From Gemmatimonadota bacterium (GTDB lineage: Bacteria; 4572-55; J002), in contig RFFQ01000185.1 in the NCBI GenBank assembly GCA_003697105.1, positions 1-53,206 of the forward strand: a stretch of 53,206 nt of DNA, written 5' to 3'. Of this stretch, positions 27,501 to 33,992 are shown piece after piece. A program made the translations under genes and the position numbers. The notes under the pieces were generated by a model. The model saw only the letters and a program-made list of their open reading frames with translations. It was not told where the DNA came from and did not search any database. Position 1 is the stretch's first letter. The number at the start of each line of letters is the position of its first letter.

Positions 27501-28932
27501 TAAAAGCGCGTTACAAGAAAAAACGGAGGAGACCACTACCCTCCAAAAACGGTTAGATGAATTAGAAGCTCAGGTGGAAACGCTCATGCAAGTGCCGGAA
27601 GGGACTCACATGATTCAATCCACGGATGAGCCGGATTATCGCGATTTTACTGCCGAAACGGAAGTACCTCCTTCTGCGCCATCGGTTGAAGCGGATTTAT
27701 TTGATGCGCCGCTCGATACTTCTCCCCTTAAAGAGACTTCGAGTGATTTTTTTGAAGACCATACCGGGTTTGAAGAACAAAATCTAACCGAGGATTATGA
27801 TTTTGAACCGGCGGCTTCGACGCCATCCGATACCATTGAAACCGCAGATTTTGAAGAACAAGAATTAGATAGTTTTGAGATGGATGCTCCGCTAACGGGA
27901 ATCCCGGCGGAACCGGAACAGGCTTTTGAACTGGATTTTGATCCCACGTCTGGAGTAGAGGCACCCGCAAGTCCCAGTGTGGAGGAGTTAGACTTTGAAA
28001 CCGGTAGTGATTTCGGCGTTGATACCGGATCACCCGCATCATCCGCCGTTGAAGTCGCTCCGCTACCCGGAAAAGATTTTGATTTTATGTCCGATAGTTT
28101 CGCGGAGGACATGGCAGATGAACCCGATGCGCCGACTCTTACAGAACCGGCGTCATCGGCGTTTGAATTTGATGCCGAAACGGGGTTTGAAGACCTCACC
28201 GTGGGAGATACACCGGCAGAAACCGCATTTGAACCGGAACAAGACGCCGGTTTTGAAGATATTCCGATAAGTGATGATACCACCTTTGGTGAGCAAGCGT
28301 TTGAATTTGATATTACCTCCGGTTTTGAAGGAGATTCATTTGCGGCGGAAACATCTGTTGGTGATGTGGATGCAGGGTTTGAAGACCTCCCTGTAAGCGA
28401 TGATATCCTCATTGATGATTCCGGTTTTGGTCTGGATGATAGCGCTGACGTAACGGATGATCAGCCCGATACGACTTATGCCGGGGCGGCGTATGCCGAA
28501 GGCGTGGCAGACCTGGAAGAAATGGAATTTATGACCGTTGATGACCTGTTCGATCATGTGTCCGCATTCACCGAAGGACTGGTTATGTACAACGAAACCC
28601 GTGATTTTGGTGTGTTTGAACGTATTTACACAGAAATGGACCATCTGGAAACCCTAGCTCAAGTCGGTGAATTTCATTCGGTTAGTGAACTCTCCAGTTT
28701 AACCAAATCGATTTTGTACCGGCTCCATATTGGCGAGTTGGTTTTAGATGATGAACTGTTGGATGCACTTCATGATGCCGCCGAAGCGTTGACCAATTTG
28801 ATTTCCGGATTGATCGGCGAAGAAGATATTGACGATGAATCAATTATGCAGGCGATTCGGGAGCGATTCCGCGATGTACTGGCAAATTATGACACCGGTG
28901 AAGATGATTTTGAAGATTTAGTGGTAGGATAA
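24589..28932 (+). CDS. Large STAND-like ATPase with TPRs, long coiled coil, acidic repeats and a C-terminal HPt-like domain
   Basis: A 1447-residue cytoplasmic protein; the start is fixed by AAGGAGGAGG before the ATG at 24589. Residues 1-370 form an AAA+/STAND-type NTPase: FYGREDIF box, Walker A GQRRIGKT at 46-53, Walker B LLVTFDEYDEF at 132-142, and a winged-helix-like part. About 380-540 (possibly to 640) are TPRs (AREAHLDGEFELAIEDYRRAL). About 660-1005 are an uninterrupted Gln/Glu/Leu-rich coiled coil. About 1005-1300 are acidic, Phe/Glu/Asp-rich and disordered-looking, with a recurring FED[LI] motif. The last about 140 residues are helical and resemble a CheA-P1/HPt fold, with H1352 near the phosphoacceptor position, but the flanking K-G residues are missing. 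No partner gene is adjacent. The exact role is unknown; the layout suggests a scaffold or signal-transducing hub. Confidence 0.85.
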   Translation: MSNLVNPYVTGTPLTSENAFYGREDIFQFIENALQNPSQNLIVIYGQRRIGKTSILNRLPHRLAGTDCHVVSCSLMGKAHYSTSQILAHIARTIAETVAGIDLPVEASFRQEDYFRREFLPAVFDHLSSSRLLVTFDEYDEFGTEPLQLPNSAYRTLFPYLQTLLQSEKRLVLLFALGHRIEELPPLHHGFFKSALVKVVPRLSPDEARRLISQAVSEVFTYDTSALKLIWKLTAGHPYFTQLIGSEVFKLAQREGLSIINADHVHSVLPAAMESGEAALAWMWDGLSRSERIVFSAMAHAADEDGVATLQDIRSSLKTYHIRLLETEISNAPKHLTEIGMLEAVSEDTYRFIVEFLRGWVFFKYPLENIHRNIDRENQRANRYFENAREAHLDGEFELAIEDYRRALKANPDHLGARLGLAQALYELGDYRDAIVEYNTAYQLDAQAAKDGLISAQLKYATQLEGKQNQTEAIELYHQVLDISPHERRAISRLSAIWMSQARSALLNNHFDEAMRHAQQVLEIDPDNLIVQQLMDEIKAQQKQYQIKQLANQIDRLQTEKNWESLQSLYRQLIDLEPDNPIWSESLADVEQEIRLGQLYQEAKTAHDNEEWARAEALWAQLYREKTTYVGHDGIETAILFAQAILSRRGNLLPSGMSSEQIQELNAQIAQLETENATLRQEYNQAQTQLEQLTRENRHLNGRITSLEQTEHHLAELQTTVTRLTQERDEALSRKAAVEEQLAELTAKVEQLTTENATLTSQTQQRDEWELRVQELETELAERTTERDQLQAAKFELEQRLQTAGTQQQRLEELTQVLQSVTAERDTAQEQQHTLQQQISELQQAQETGVATQTQLTTELETLKTRAAQMEDALNAAMTEQKELRDQLEQKTAELQALQSSSNQVAVLQTQLQEKQTEIDTLHQRILQLQPLQALLDQKSHEIEQLQAEIQALKTADAEEKTNYENQVVSLKSALQEKTEETTTLQKRLDELEAQVETLMQVPEGTHMIQSTDEPDYRDFTAETEVPPSAPSVEADLFDAPLDTSPLKETSSDFFEDHTGFEEQNLTEDYDFEPAASTPSDTIETADFEEQELDSFEMDAPLTGIPAEPEQAFELDFDPTSGVEAPASPSVEELDFETGSDFGVDTGSPASSAVEVAPLPGKDFDFMSDSFAEDMADEPDAPTLTEPASSAFEFDAETGFEDLTVGDTPAETAFEPEQDAGFEDIPISDDTTFGEQAFEFDITSGFEGDSFAAETSVGDVDAGFEDLPVSDDILIDDSGFGLDDSADVTDDQPDTTYAGAAYAEGVADLEEMEFMTVDDLFDHVSAFTEGLVMYNETRDFGVFERIYTEMDHLETLAQVGEFHSVSELSSLTKSILYRLHIGELVLDDELLDALHDAAEALTNLISGLIGEEDIDDESIMQAIRERFRDVLANYDTGEDDFEDLVVG

Positions 28933-28974
28933 CGGTGCAGCTCATTTCCTGAGACCAACAGGATGAACAAACAA

Positions 28975-29005
28975 ACGCCGGTCTATTAACTAGACCGGCG
29001 TTTTG
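28975..29005. terminator. Bidirectional terminator between convergent genes
   Basis: An 11-bp perfect stem, ACGCCGGTCTA (28975-28985) with TAGACCGGCGT (28991-29001), then TTTTG on the + side and a T-containing tract on the minus side. It serves the large ATPase gene and trxA. Confidence 0.85.
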
Positions 29006-29007
29006 TA

Positions 29008-29325
29008 TTATAGGTGAGGTTCAATTTGGGTTTTAATTGCCTGAAGTGGTGCCGCCCCTACGGTTTTCCAGACCACTTGACCATTTTTAAAAAGCATTAA
29101 GGTCGGAATACTTTGTATCCCAAATTTACTAGCAACGTGCGGTTTTTCATCCACATTGACCTTGATCACCAGCAATCTATCTTTGTAATCCTGTGCCAGT
29201 TGTTTAATCGTGGGCGCAATGGCACGGCAAGGAGCACACCACTCCGCCCAGAAATCCACAAATACCGGTTTGTCACTTTCGGCAACCAGTTTATCAAACG
29301 AAGAGGGTAATGATGAGTTTGCCAT
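29008..29325 (-). CDS. trxA: Thioredoxin
   Basis: A 105-residue thioredoxin with the active site W29-C30-A-P-C33 and the cis-proline loop SIPTLMLF. WCAPC replaces the usual WCGPC; this variant occurs in genuine thioredoxins. There is no signal peptide, so it is cytoplasmic. An AAAGGAGGT ribosome site and a consensus-like promoter lie upstream. Expected clients in the neighbourhood are MsrB (if cytoplasmic electrons reach it) and the peroxiredoxin at 32328. Confidence 0.93.
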   Translation of the reverse strand: MANSSLPSSFDKLVAESDKPVFVDFWAEWCAPCRAIAPTIKQLAQDYKDRLLVIKVNVDEKPHVASKFGIQSIPTLMLFKNGQVVWKTVGAAPLQAIKTQIEPHL

Positions 29326-29347
29326 GAGTTACCTCCTTTACTTTACG

Positions 29348-29376
29348 ATCATACCCCCGGCGGTAATCGTTCACAA
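29348..29376 (-). promoter_or_regulatory. Promoter of trxA
   Basis: On the minus strand TTGTGA (29376-29371), a 17-bp spacer and TATGAT (29353-29348), 22 bp before the start codon. trxA is thus independently transcribed from the methyltransferase gene upstream. Confidence 0.7.
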
Positions 29377-29469
29377 TTTCTTCTTCCATAAAAAGTTCAC
29401 GTTCCGCTGGTATTTTTTACAGGATTTACCTACCCCCGGTTGTAGTTTCATCATGCAAAATATTCATAG

Positions 29470-30117
29470 TTAAATCTTTTTTCTGAACTCCATTAGTATT
29501 TCTCGATTCCGGCGTTTGGGATGAGATGTGGTTGGAATCTCTTGATGATGCAAGGCTAATCCGGTAGCTTCAAACTCAGTGATCACCTGATGGGGGTTTA
29601 CTCCATAGGGGGGACCTCCTTCTGCCAACGGCTTATCCAGCGGGAAGAAAAGCCCTAAAAAGGTACCGCCGGGCTTGAGCATTGTTACCATTTTCTGGAC
29701 GTATTCTGGACGTCGATGGGGGTCAATGGCACAGTAACAGGTATATTCCAGAATTAAGTCATAGCGTGCCTGATGCATTTCTGGCAGTTCAAAAATATCA
29801 GCTTGGAGCGCTTCCAATGTCACACCTTGTTCCGCTGCCATGCGGGCTAGGCTCTCAATGGGTTCGGGAGCAAAGTCAACTGCTGTAACGTGATAACCCG
29901 CTTTGGCAAATGCAATGGCATCATGCCCGTAGCCACAACCGGGGATCAACACCCGGCAACCGTTCCCATTTTGATCCGGTTTGCAGGGCAGTTTATCCTG
30001 TGCGATCAGGGCGGTAAACACCGGTGTGGCATGCTTCATATCCCAACCCGCGGTGCCTTCCTGATACCGTTTTGACCAGTACTTGGGGGAATTGATGTTA
30101 TGGTGATTGTGACTCAT
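29470..30117 (-). CDS. TPMT-family SAM-dependent methyltransferase
   Basis: A 215-residue class I methyltransferase of the thiopurine S-methyltransferase type. The N-terminal YWSKRYQEGTAGWDMKHATPVF is the family hallmark, where the Trp/Asp region contacts SAM and substrate. Motif I is VLIPGCGYGHDAIAFAKAGYHVTAVDFAPE and the later strand is YDLILEYTCYCAIDP. Bacterial members methylate tellurite, selenite or thiol compounds, or are unassigned. The gene starts 4 bp after msrB and is probably in its operon, which fits a role in sulfur/chalcogen detoxification; that role is inferred. Confidence 0.87.
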   Translation of the reverse strand: MSHNHHNINSPKYWSKRYQEGTAGWDMKHATPVFTALIAQDKLPCKPDQNGNGCRVLIPGCGYGHDAIAFAKAGYHVTAVDFAPEPIESLARMAAEQGVTLEALQADIFELPEMHQARYDLILEYTCYCAIDPHRRPEYVQKMVTMLKPGGTFLGLFFPLDKPLAEGGPPYGVNPHQVITEFEATGLALHHQEIPTTSHPKRRNREILMEFRKKI

Positions 30118-30121
30118 AAGG

Positions 30122-30661
30122 CTATGGCTTTGAAGTATCTGTTTCGATCAGTTTTAAGGCTTCGGAATTGATGCAATAACGTAATCCGGTGGGTGGCGGT
30201 CCATCCTTAAAGACATGACCCAGGTGCCCGCCACATCTACTACAAACCACTTCGGTCCGGGGACCATAAAACCCTACCGGATCGAGCCGCTCTTCAATTG
30301 ATTTTCCATCCACGGGTTGGTAGAAACTGGGCCACCCGCACCCGGAATTGTATTTAGTTTCGGATTGAAACAGCGGTTGCCCGCATCCAGCGCAGACATA
30401 AATGCCGGGGGTTTTGGTGTTCCAGTATTTGCCGGTAAAGGCACGTTCCGTACCTTTTTCTCGCAGGATGTAATATTGTTTTGGAGTGAGTTCTGCCTTC
30501 CATTCGGCATCGGTCTTTTGGATTTTATCATTCATGATCGAATTCCTCTCAACTGGGGGTGTCGAAGGAACGGTGGTCTGTTGGTGGACGGATTTTTGGC
30601 TACAACTGCTGGCCAGTATCATGAGAATCAGCAGAGAGAATTGCCAATATCTGGATAACAT
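30122..30661 (-). CDS. msrB: Lipoprotein methionine-R-sulfoxide reductase MsrB
   Basis: A 179-residue protein. A signal peptide with a lipobox-like end ([10 protein letters not shown], Cys near residue 20) predicts export and lipid anchoring. A spacer of about 25 residues follows, then a full MsrB domain: Zn-binding CAGCGQPLF and CSRCGGHLG pairs, the GWPSFYQPV core, and the catalytic Cys in [11 protein letters not shown]. It repairs Met-R-sulfoxide, here presumably in envelope proteins. The ATG at 30661 has a perfect GGGAGGT site; an upstream in-frame start at 30718 lacks one. The methyltransferase gene follows by 4 bp. A CRP/FNR-like dyad lies 65-81 bp upstream of the start. Confidence 0.92.
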   Translation of the reverse strand: MLSRYWQFSLLILMILASSCSQKSVHQQTTVPSTPPVERNSIMNDKIQKTDAEWKAELTPKQYYILREKGTERAFTGKYWNTKTPGIYVCAGCGQPLFQSETKYNSGCGWPSFYQPVDGKSIEERLDPVGFYGPRTEVVCSRCGGHLGHVFKDGPPPTGLRYCINSEALKLIETDTSKP

Positions 30662-30700
30662 GGGTACCTCCCGGTGAAACGGTGTGAACATTGGGTGAGT

Positions 30701-30742
30701 TGTATACCGGTTTAGCATCTTTATCTCGTGATTTTATCACGA
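30701..30742 (-). promoter_or_regulatory. msrB promoter with a 7-3-7 dyad operator
   Basis: On the minus strand TATACA (30706-30701) is a plausible -10 without a recognisable -35. The dyad TCGTGAT-N3-ATCACGA (30726-30742) is centred about 40 bp upstream of the predicted start site, the place of a class II CRP/FNR-type activator. It matches the dyad at 41800-41816 at 14 of 17 positions. Confidence 0.55.
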
Positions 30743-30815
30743 AACATCGCGATTTTGATAAATATGGTGCCAACGGTTGGGTTCACATCCTAAATTGACC
30801 CCGGACGATGCCCGT

Positions 30816-31622
30816 TTAGTTCAAACTTTCGATAAATTCATGGGATAATATATAGATTCCTGCCACCAACACAAACCAACCGAACGCCACTTTGAGTTTA
30901 CGTTCCGAGATAAAACGAGCCAAATAGCTGCCCGTTACGACGCCAATTATGGCGAGTAGGGTAAAACTGAAAAGAAAAAACCAATCAATGGGCATCCGGT
31001 TGAGTAAGTCGCCGCTGAATCCAATCATGGCGTTGATGGTAATGATCATCAATGAGGTGCCCACTGCCACGAGCATGGGTAACCGGACTAACATCACCAA
31101 CGATGGGACGATCAAAAACCCCCCTCCTGCCCCCACCAGACCGGTCAATGTACCAACCCCGAATCCTTGCAACCAAATCTGGAGATAGATCAGAGGATGT
31201 TGTTTGATAGGTGTCTGGTGCTCTGTTCGGCCGCGAATCATGGACACCGCTGCCAAAATCATTAACAAGGCAAACAGGATCAAAATGGCGACATCTTTGG
31301 TCAATGTGACGTCGCCCATCTGGCAAATTGGATCGGGCAGTGCCGGTAAGATGAATCGTCGAGCGGTAAATACGCCCACCTGCGCGGGCACGGCGAAGAC
31401 AAGCCCTGCAGAAAGATTTACCAATCCTTGGCGGAAATACTCAATTGCTCCGATTAAGCTAGTTGTTCCCACGATAAAGAGCGAGTATGCGGTTGCAGTG
31501 ACCGGTGATATATCGAGTATATAAACTAAAATGGGAACGGTTAATATAGACCCCCCACCACCGGTCAAGCCCAATGTTAGCCCAACCAGAATTGCCCCTG
31601 CATATCCAAAGAACTTTAGCAC
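30816..31622 (-). CDS. TauE/SafE-family membrane transporter
   Basis: A 268-residue integral membrane protein with about eight hydrophobic segments in two homologous halves. The first half has LTLGLTGGGGSILTVPILVYIL, the second GTLTGLVGAGGGFLIVPSLVMLV; the paired glycine-rich GxGGG motifs are the TauE/SafE hallmark. The family exports sulfite, sulfoacetate or other sulfur anions, or imports sulfur compounds. I choose the GTG at 31622 because an AGAGGCG site precedes it and the first helix starts there; an in-frame upstream ATG at 31694 would add 24 residues that overlap the AT-rich operator-like leader. It is part of the redox/sulfur cassette led by ArsR. Confidence 0.88.
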   Translation of the reverse strand: MLKFFGYAGAILVGLTLGLTGGGGSILTVPILVYILDISPVTATAYSLFIVGTTSLIGAIEYFRQGLVNLSAGLVFAVPAQVGVFTARRFILPALPDPICQMGDVTLTKDVAILILFALLMILAAVSMIRGRTEHQTPIKQHPLIYLQIWLQGFGVGTLTGLVGAGGGFLIVPSLVMLVRLPMLVAVGTSLMIITINAMIGFSGDLLNRMPIDWFFLFSFTLLAIIGVVTGSYLARFISERKLKVAFGWFVLVAGIYILSHEFIESLN

Positions 31623-31634
31623 CGGGACGCCTCT

Positions 31635-31655
31635 TAAATATATAGAAATATATAT
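31635..31655. promoter_or_regulatory. AT-rich operator-like site upstream of the TauE/SafE gene
   Basis: Contains TAAATATATAGA (31635-31646), identical over 12 bp to 33799-33810 in front of arsR, and continues as an imperfect ATATAT-AGAA-ATATAT dyad. Sites of this kind are typical of ArsR/BigR-type repressors. The assignment is inferred from repetition and position. Confidence 0.45.
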
Positions 31656-31701
31656 GTTTGGGGTAAGAATAAAATAGAATGCGGCAAAAGGCAAGTCTTT
31701 T

Positions 31702-32331
31702 TTAGGGGATTAACTCCGCCGGAATAGTGACCCGGACCACGCCGCGAAAGTCATTGGGTTGGTAACCGGTGGCTTTATCTTCCGGGTAGTAGTCGGTGAG
31801 CAATTGCTGTACTTTGGGGGGGATTGTTGTTTCTGTGCCATGGCAGTGCATACACAACCCCTCTATTTTCAGGGGTTTGTAGTAGTTATAACGAGGGTGA
31901 AGGCTATCCCCAATAGTTTGCAGATAATATTCGGGCGGGGTAAATTGATGCTGAAAGGTATCTTCAAAAAATTCAAGTGCTTCGATTTCTGCCGGGGAGG
32001 GTGCGTTATCTGGGTTGCGATATTTTAAAGAGGTACGCTTGATTTTCACACCGGAGGGGAGACTATCCTCTGCCGCTAGGGTGATTGCCAGGGCATTATC
32101 GGAGCAAAACTCAAAACCCGCTACGGGACCCTGTTCCTTGATGACACGCAACCGTTGGCGGCGTAGATTCCGCAAAAAGACCATCGCGTATTTTTCGCCG
32201 ATCTCTGCAATGGTGGCTTCCCGTTCGGCGTGTTGTTGAAGACGGTGCTCCTTCAGTAAGTATAGCGTTATTGCCGAACCAAGTACCATCATGCCTAGAA
32301 TGACGAGGGTGATGAGTGCAATCCGGATCAT
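31702..32331 (-). CDS. Membrane-anchored DUF3365 (Tll0287-like) haem protein
   Basis: A 209-residue protein: an N-terminal transmembrane anchor (residues 3-25), a helical region, then a DUF3365-type sensor/haem domain ending in a c-type haem motif CMHCH at 160-164. Mono-haem DUF3365 domains occur as extracytoplasmic redox sensors or electron carriers, alone or fused to kinases; here it is stand-alone. Its start overlaps the peroxiredoxin stop (ATGA). Covalent haem attachment would need a cytochrome c assembly system, consistent with the CcsA-type protein at 41957. Confidence 0.85.
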   Translation of the reverse strand: MIRIALITLVILGMMVLGSAITLYLLKEHRLQQHAEREATIAEIGEKYAMVFLRNLRRQRLRVIKEQGPVAGFEFCSDNALAITLAAEDSLPSGVKIKRTSLKYRNPDNAPSPAEIEALEFFEDTFQHQFTPPEYYLQTIGDSLHPRYNYYKPLKIEGLCMHCHGTETTIPPKVQQLLTDYYPEDKATGYQPNDFRGVVRVTIPAELIP

Positions 32332-32735
32332 AAGCTCAACTGATGAATCATGTGAGTGATATGTGCCTTGGCGTTCAGCATATTAGTATAAACGCCAACA
32401 ATTTTTTGATTGGGATCGATCCGGTAGGTGATGCGCGCGGTGAGGTTGGTCAACGGGATATTTGCCCTGTAGAGTTTGGCAACCCGTCCATCGACATCAG
32501 AAAGGAGTTGGATGCTATCACGGCTGATACCAAAAACCAGAATGTCCCGATCATCGAACACGTGAAAATTATCCTGAAAAGCACAGGCTTCTTTCGTGCA
32601 ATCGGGGTTAAAATATTTAGGGTAAAAATACAGAATACCACTCTTGTTTTTCAGATGTACACTCAGGGTAAATATCTCACCGCTGGTGGAGGGTAAGGAA
32701 AAATCCGGGGCGGTGGTGCCGATGGGGAGTGCCAT
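32328..32735 (-). CDS. Bcp-type peroxiredoxin
   Basis: A 135-residue AhpC/TSA-fold peroxidase. The peroxidatic cysteine is C46 in PKYFNPDC and the probable resolving cysteine is C51 five residues later (CTKEAC), the BCP/PrxQ alpha2 arrangement. The Thr of the canonical PxxxTxxC is Asn43 here, which could lower peroxide reactivity or alter the substrate. The length is a little below typical Bcp (about 150), owing to a short C-terminus. There is no gap to the preceding membrane-protein stop (TAA directly followed by ATG), and it overlaps the DUF3365 gene. Thioredoxin is the expected reductant. Confidence 0.87.
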   Translation of the reverse strand: MALPIGTTAPDFSLPSTSGEIFTLSVHLKNKSGILYFYPKYFNPDCTKEACAFQDNFHVFDDRDILVFGISRDSIQLLSDVDGRVAKLYRANIPLTNLTARITYRIDPNQKIVGVYTNMLNAKAHITHMIHQLSL

Positions 32736-33473
32736 TTACTCTGCCTCCCCTGGATGGCAGCAATCGGCTTTTTTATCCATCGGAACATGTGTCTCATGCG
32801 CCATTTTGGGGCTGAGGTAGGGAATTCCGAGTGACATGCCCCGCAAGATGAAAAGTAATCCCAGTGTGACCATCATTACCGGTACAAACCGCAGTAATCC
32901 CCGCCGGAACGTGGTATGTACTAAACTCCCTGCTAATGATACCGCGAGCATCACCGGAAATGTCCCTGCTCCAAACAAGACCATCGCGATCATGCCGTCG
33001 ATCATATCACCGGTGGACATGGCAACTGCCAATCCGGCATAGACTAAGCCGCATGGTAAAAATCCATTTAAAAAGCCGATGGTCAATAATGATTCGTAAT
33101 TGTGAACCCCAAATAAAGAACGGAAAAAGGCTTTAACACACTGTACAGGTTCACGGGTAGCAAAGGAAGGTATCACATACGTGGCGTAACGTGTGGGCAA
33201 AAAGGCGGCAAGTAACATAAGCACACCCAGTACAATCGAAAGTCCTTGTTGAAATCCGGCGAGGGAAATTGCCTGCCCCAACAAGCCGAATACCGCACCC
33301 AAAATTGCATAAGAGACAATCCGCCCGCTGTTGTAAAGCACTCGTCCGGTAAGGTGGGTCAATTTAGAAGCATTTTTAGCCGAAGGGAGCGCCAGCGCAA
33401 TGGGTCCGCACATGCCAATGCAATGTAAACTGCCAAACAATCCCACTAAAAACGCCGTGTAAAACAGTTCCAT
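32736..33473 (-). CDS. UreH/DsbD_2-like membrane protein
   Basis: A 245-residue integral membrane protein with six or so helices and two conserved motifs: FGSLHCIGMCGPIALALP (residues 13-30) and NGFLPCGLVYAGLAVAMSTG. These Cys/Gly motifs define the COG2836 UreH-like group, often near cytochrome oxidase or copper/haem genes and often labelled sulfite exporter-like. The C-terminal tail is soluble with a CC pair (ADCCHPGE), possibly metal- or thiol-reactive. Start: the ATG at 33473 is chosen; a TTG at 33485 overlapping the arsR stop is possible. Cotranscription with arsR is near certain (gap 5 bp). Confidence 0.85.
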   Translation of the reverse strand: MELFYTAFLVGLFGSLHCIGMCGPIALALPSAKNASKLTHLTGRVLYNSGRIVSYAILGAVFGLLGQAISLAGFQQGLSIVLGVLMLLAAFLPTRYATYVIPSFATREPVQCVKAFFRSLFGVHNYESLLTIGFLNGFLPCGLVYAGLAVAMSTGDMIDGMIAMVLFGAGTFPVMLAVSLAGSLVHTTFRRGLLRFVPVMMVTLGLLFILRGMSLGIPYLSPKMAHETHVPMDKKADCCHPGEAE

Positions 33474-33478
33474 GAGGG

Positions 33479-33781
33479 TTAGCAACTACACTTTTCAATG
33501 CAATGGATGATTTGACTAACTCGATTATGCTTGAGGAAATAGTAGGTATTTTTTCCTTCCCGTTTGGAATTTAAGACCCCCCGGTCCTTGAGGATGCGCA
33601 GGTGATGCGATGCCACAGCTTGTTCAATATCTAGTTCTTCAAAAATTTCAGTGACGGTGAGCTGGCGATCATCCTTTAAAAGATCGACAATGGACATCCG
33701 TATGGGGTGGGCGATGGCTTTGAGCATGTTGGCGGCTTGTTCCAACTGCTCATAATCAAGGCGATTGTATAGTGTATCCAT
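33479..33781 (-). CDS. ArsR/SmtB-family transcriptional repressor
   Basis: A 100-residue winged-helix regulator: AANMLKAIAHPIRMSIVDLL (first helices), the recognition helix region AVASHHLRILKDRGVL, and the wing SKREGKNTYYFLK. The usual ELCVCD metal loop in helix 3 is absent. Instead the C-terminus ends in CIEKCSC, three Cys that could sense thiols, sulfide or a metal. The ATG at 33781 starts at the conserved region; upstream in-frame codons run into the AT-rich operator. It is the first gene of the leftward cassette with the UreH-like protein, peroxiredoxin, DUF3365 and probably TauE/SafE, and likely autoregulates. Confidence 0.9.
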   Translation of the reverse strand: MDTLYNRLDYEQLEQAANMLKAIAHPIRMSIVDLLKDDRQLTVTEIFEELDIEQAVASHHLRILKDRGVLNSKREGKNTYYFLKHNRVSQIIHCIEKCSC

Positions 33782-33798
33782 AGAAGTTACCAAAAATA

Positions 33799-33830
33799 TA
33801 AATATATAGATATTAACTTTTGCCAAAAGT
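33799..33830. promoter_or_regulatory. arsR leader: AT-rich operator and 15-bp dyad
   Basis: TAAATATATAGA (33799-33810) is shared with the tauE leader. Next to it is ACTTTTG-C-CAAAAGT (33816-33830), a near-perfect dyad with a one-base centre. Both lie within 50 bp upstream of the arsR start, where an autoregulatory repressor would bind. Confidence 0.45.
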
Positions 33831-33870
33831 AACTTATCTTTGCCCTAAAAGCAAGATGTTTTTTTGTGAA

Positions 33871-33886
33871 TTTGAACCGGTTCAAA
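33871..33886. repeat. 16-bp perfect palindrome
   Basis: TTTGAACC-GGTTCAAA reads identically on both strands. It lies between arsR and the 3' end of prkA2, about 85 bp from the arsR start. It could be an operator or a small hairpin; no T run on the minus side makes it a poor terminator. Confidence 0.5.
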
Positions 33887-33992
33887 AGGATATGGACTGT
33901 TCAATATATGCAAATATCTACTTTTTGTCCATCAAAAATATCGGCGGGTGGTGGATAGTGCGGGTGACAGATGGTATAAATCTAAAAAGGGA

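Noticed and set aside
27795-28412. 205-codon minus-strand Ser-rich frame
   Set aside because: It is the shadow of the acidic region of the large ATPase.
24589-28932. Antiphage STAND (Avs-like) defence gene
   Set aside because: The NTPase is STAND-like, but there are no effector domain, no defence neighbours and no mobile-element context; a signalling or scaffold role fits the architecture better.
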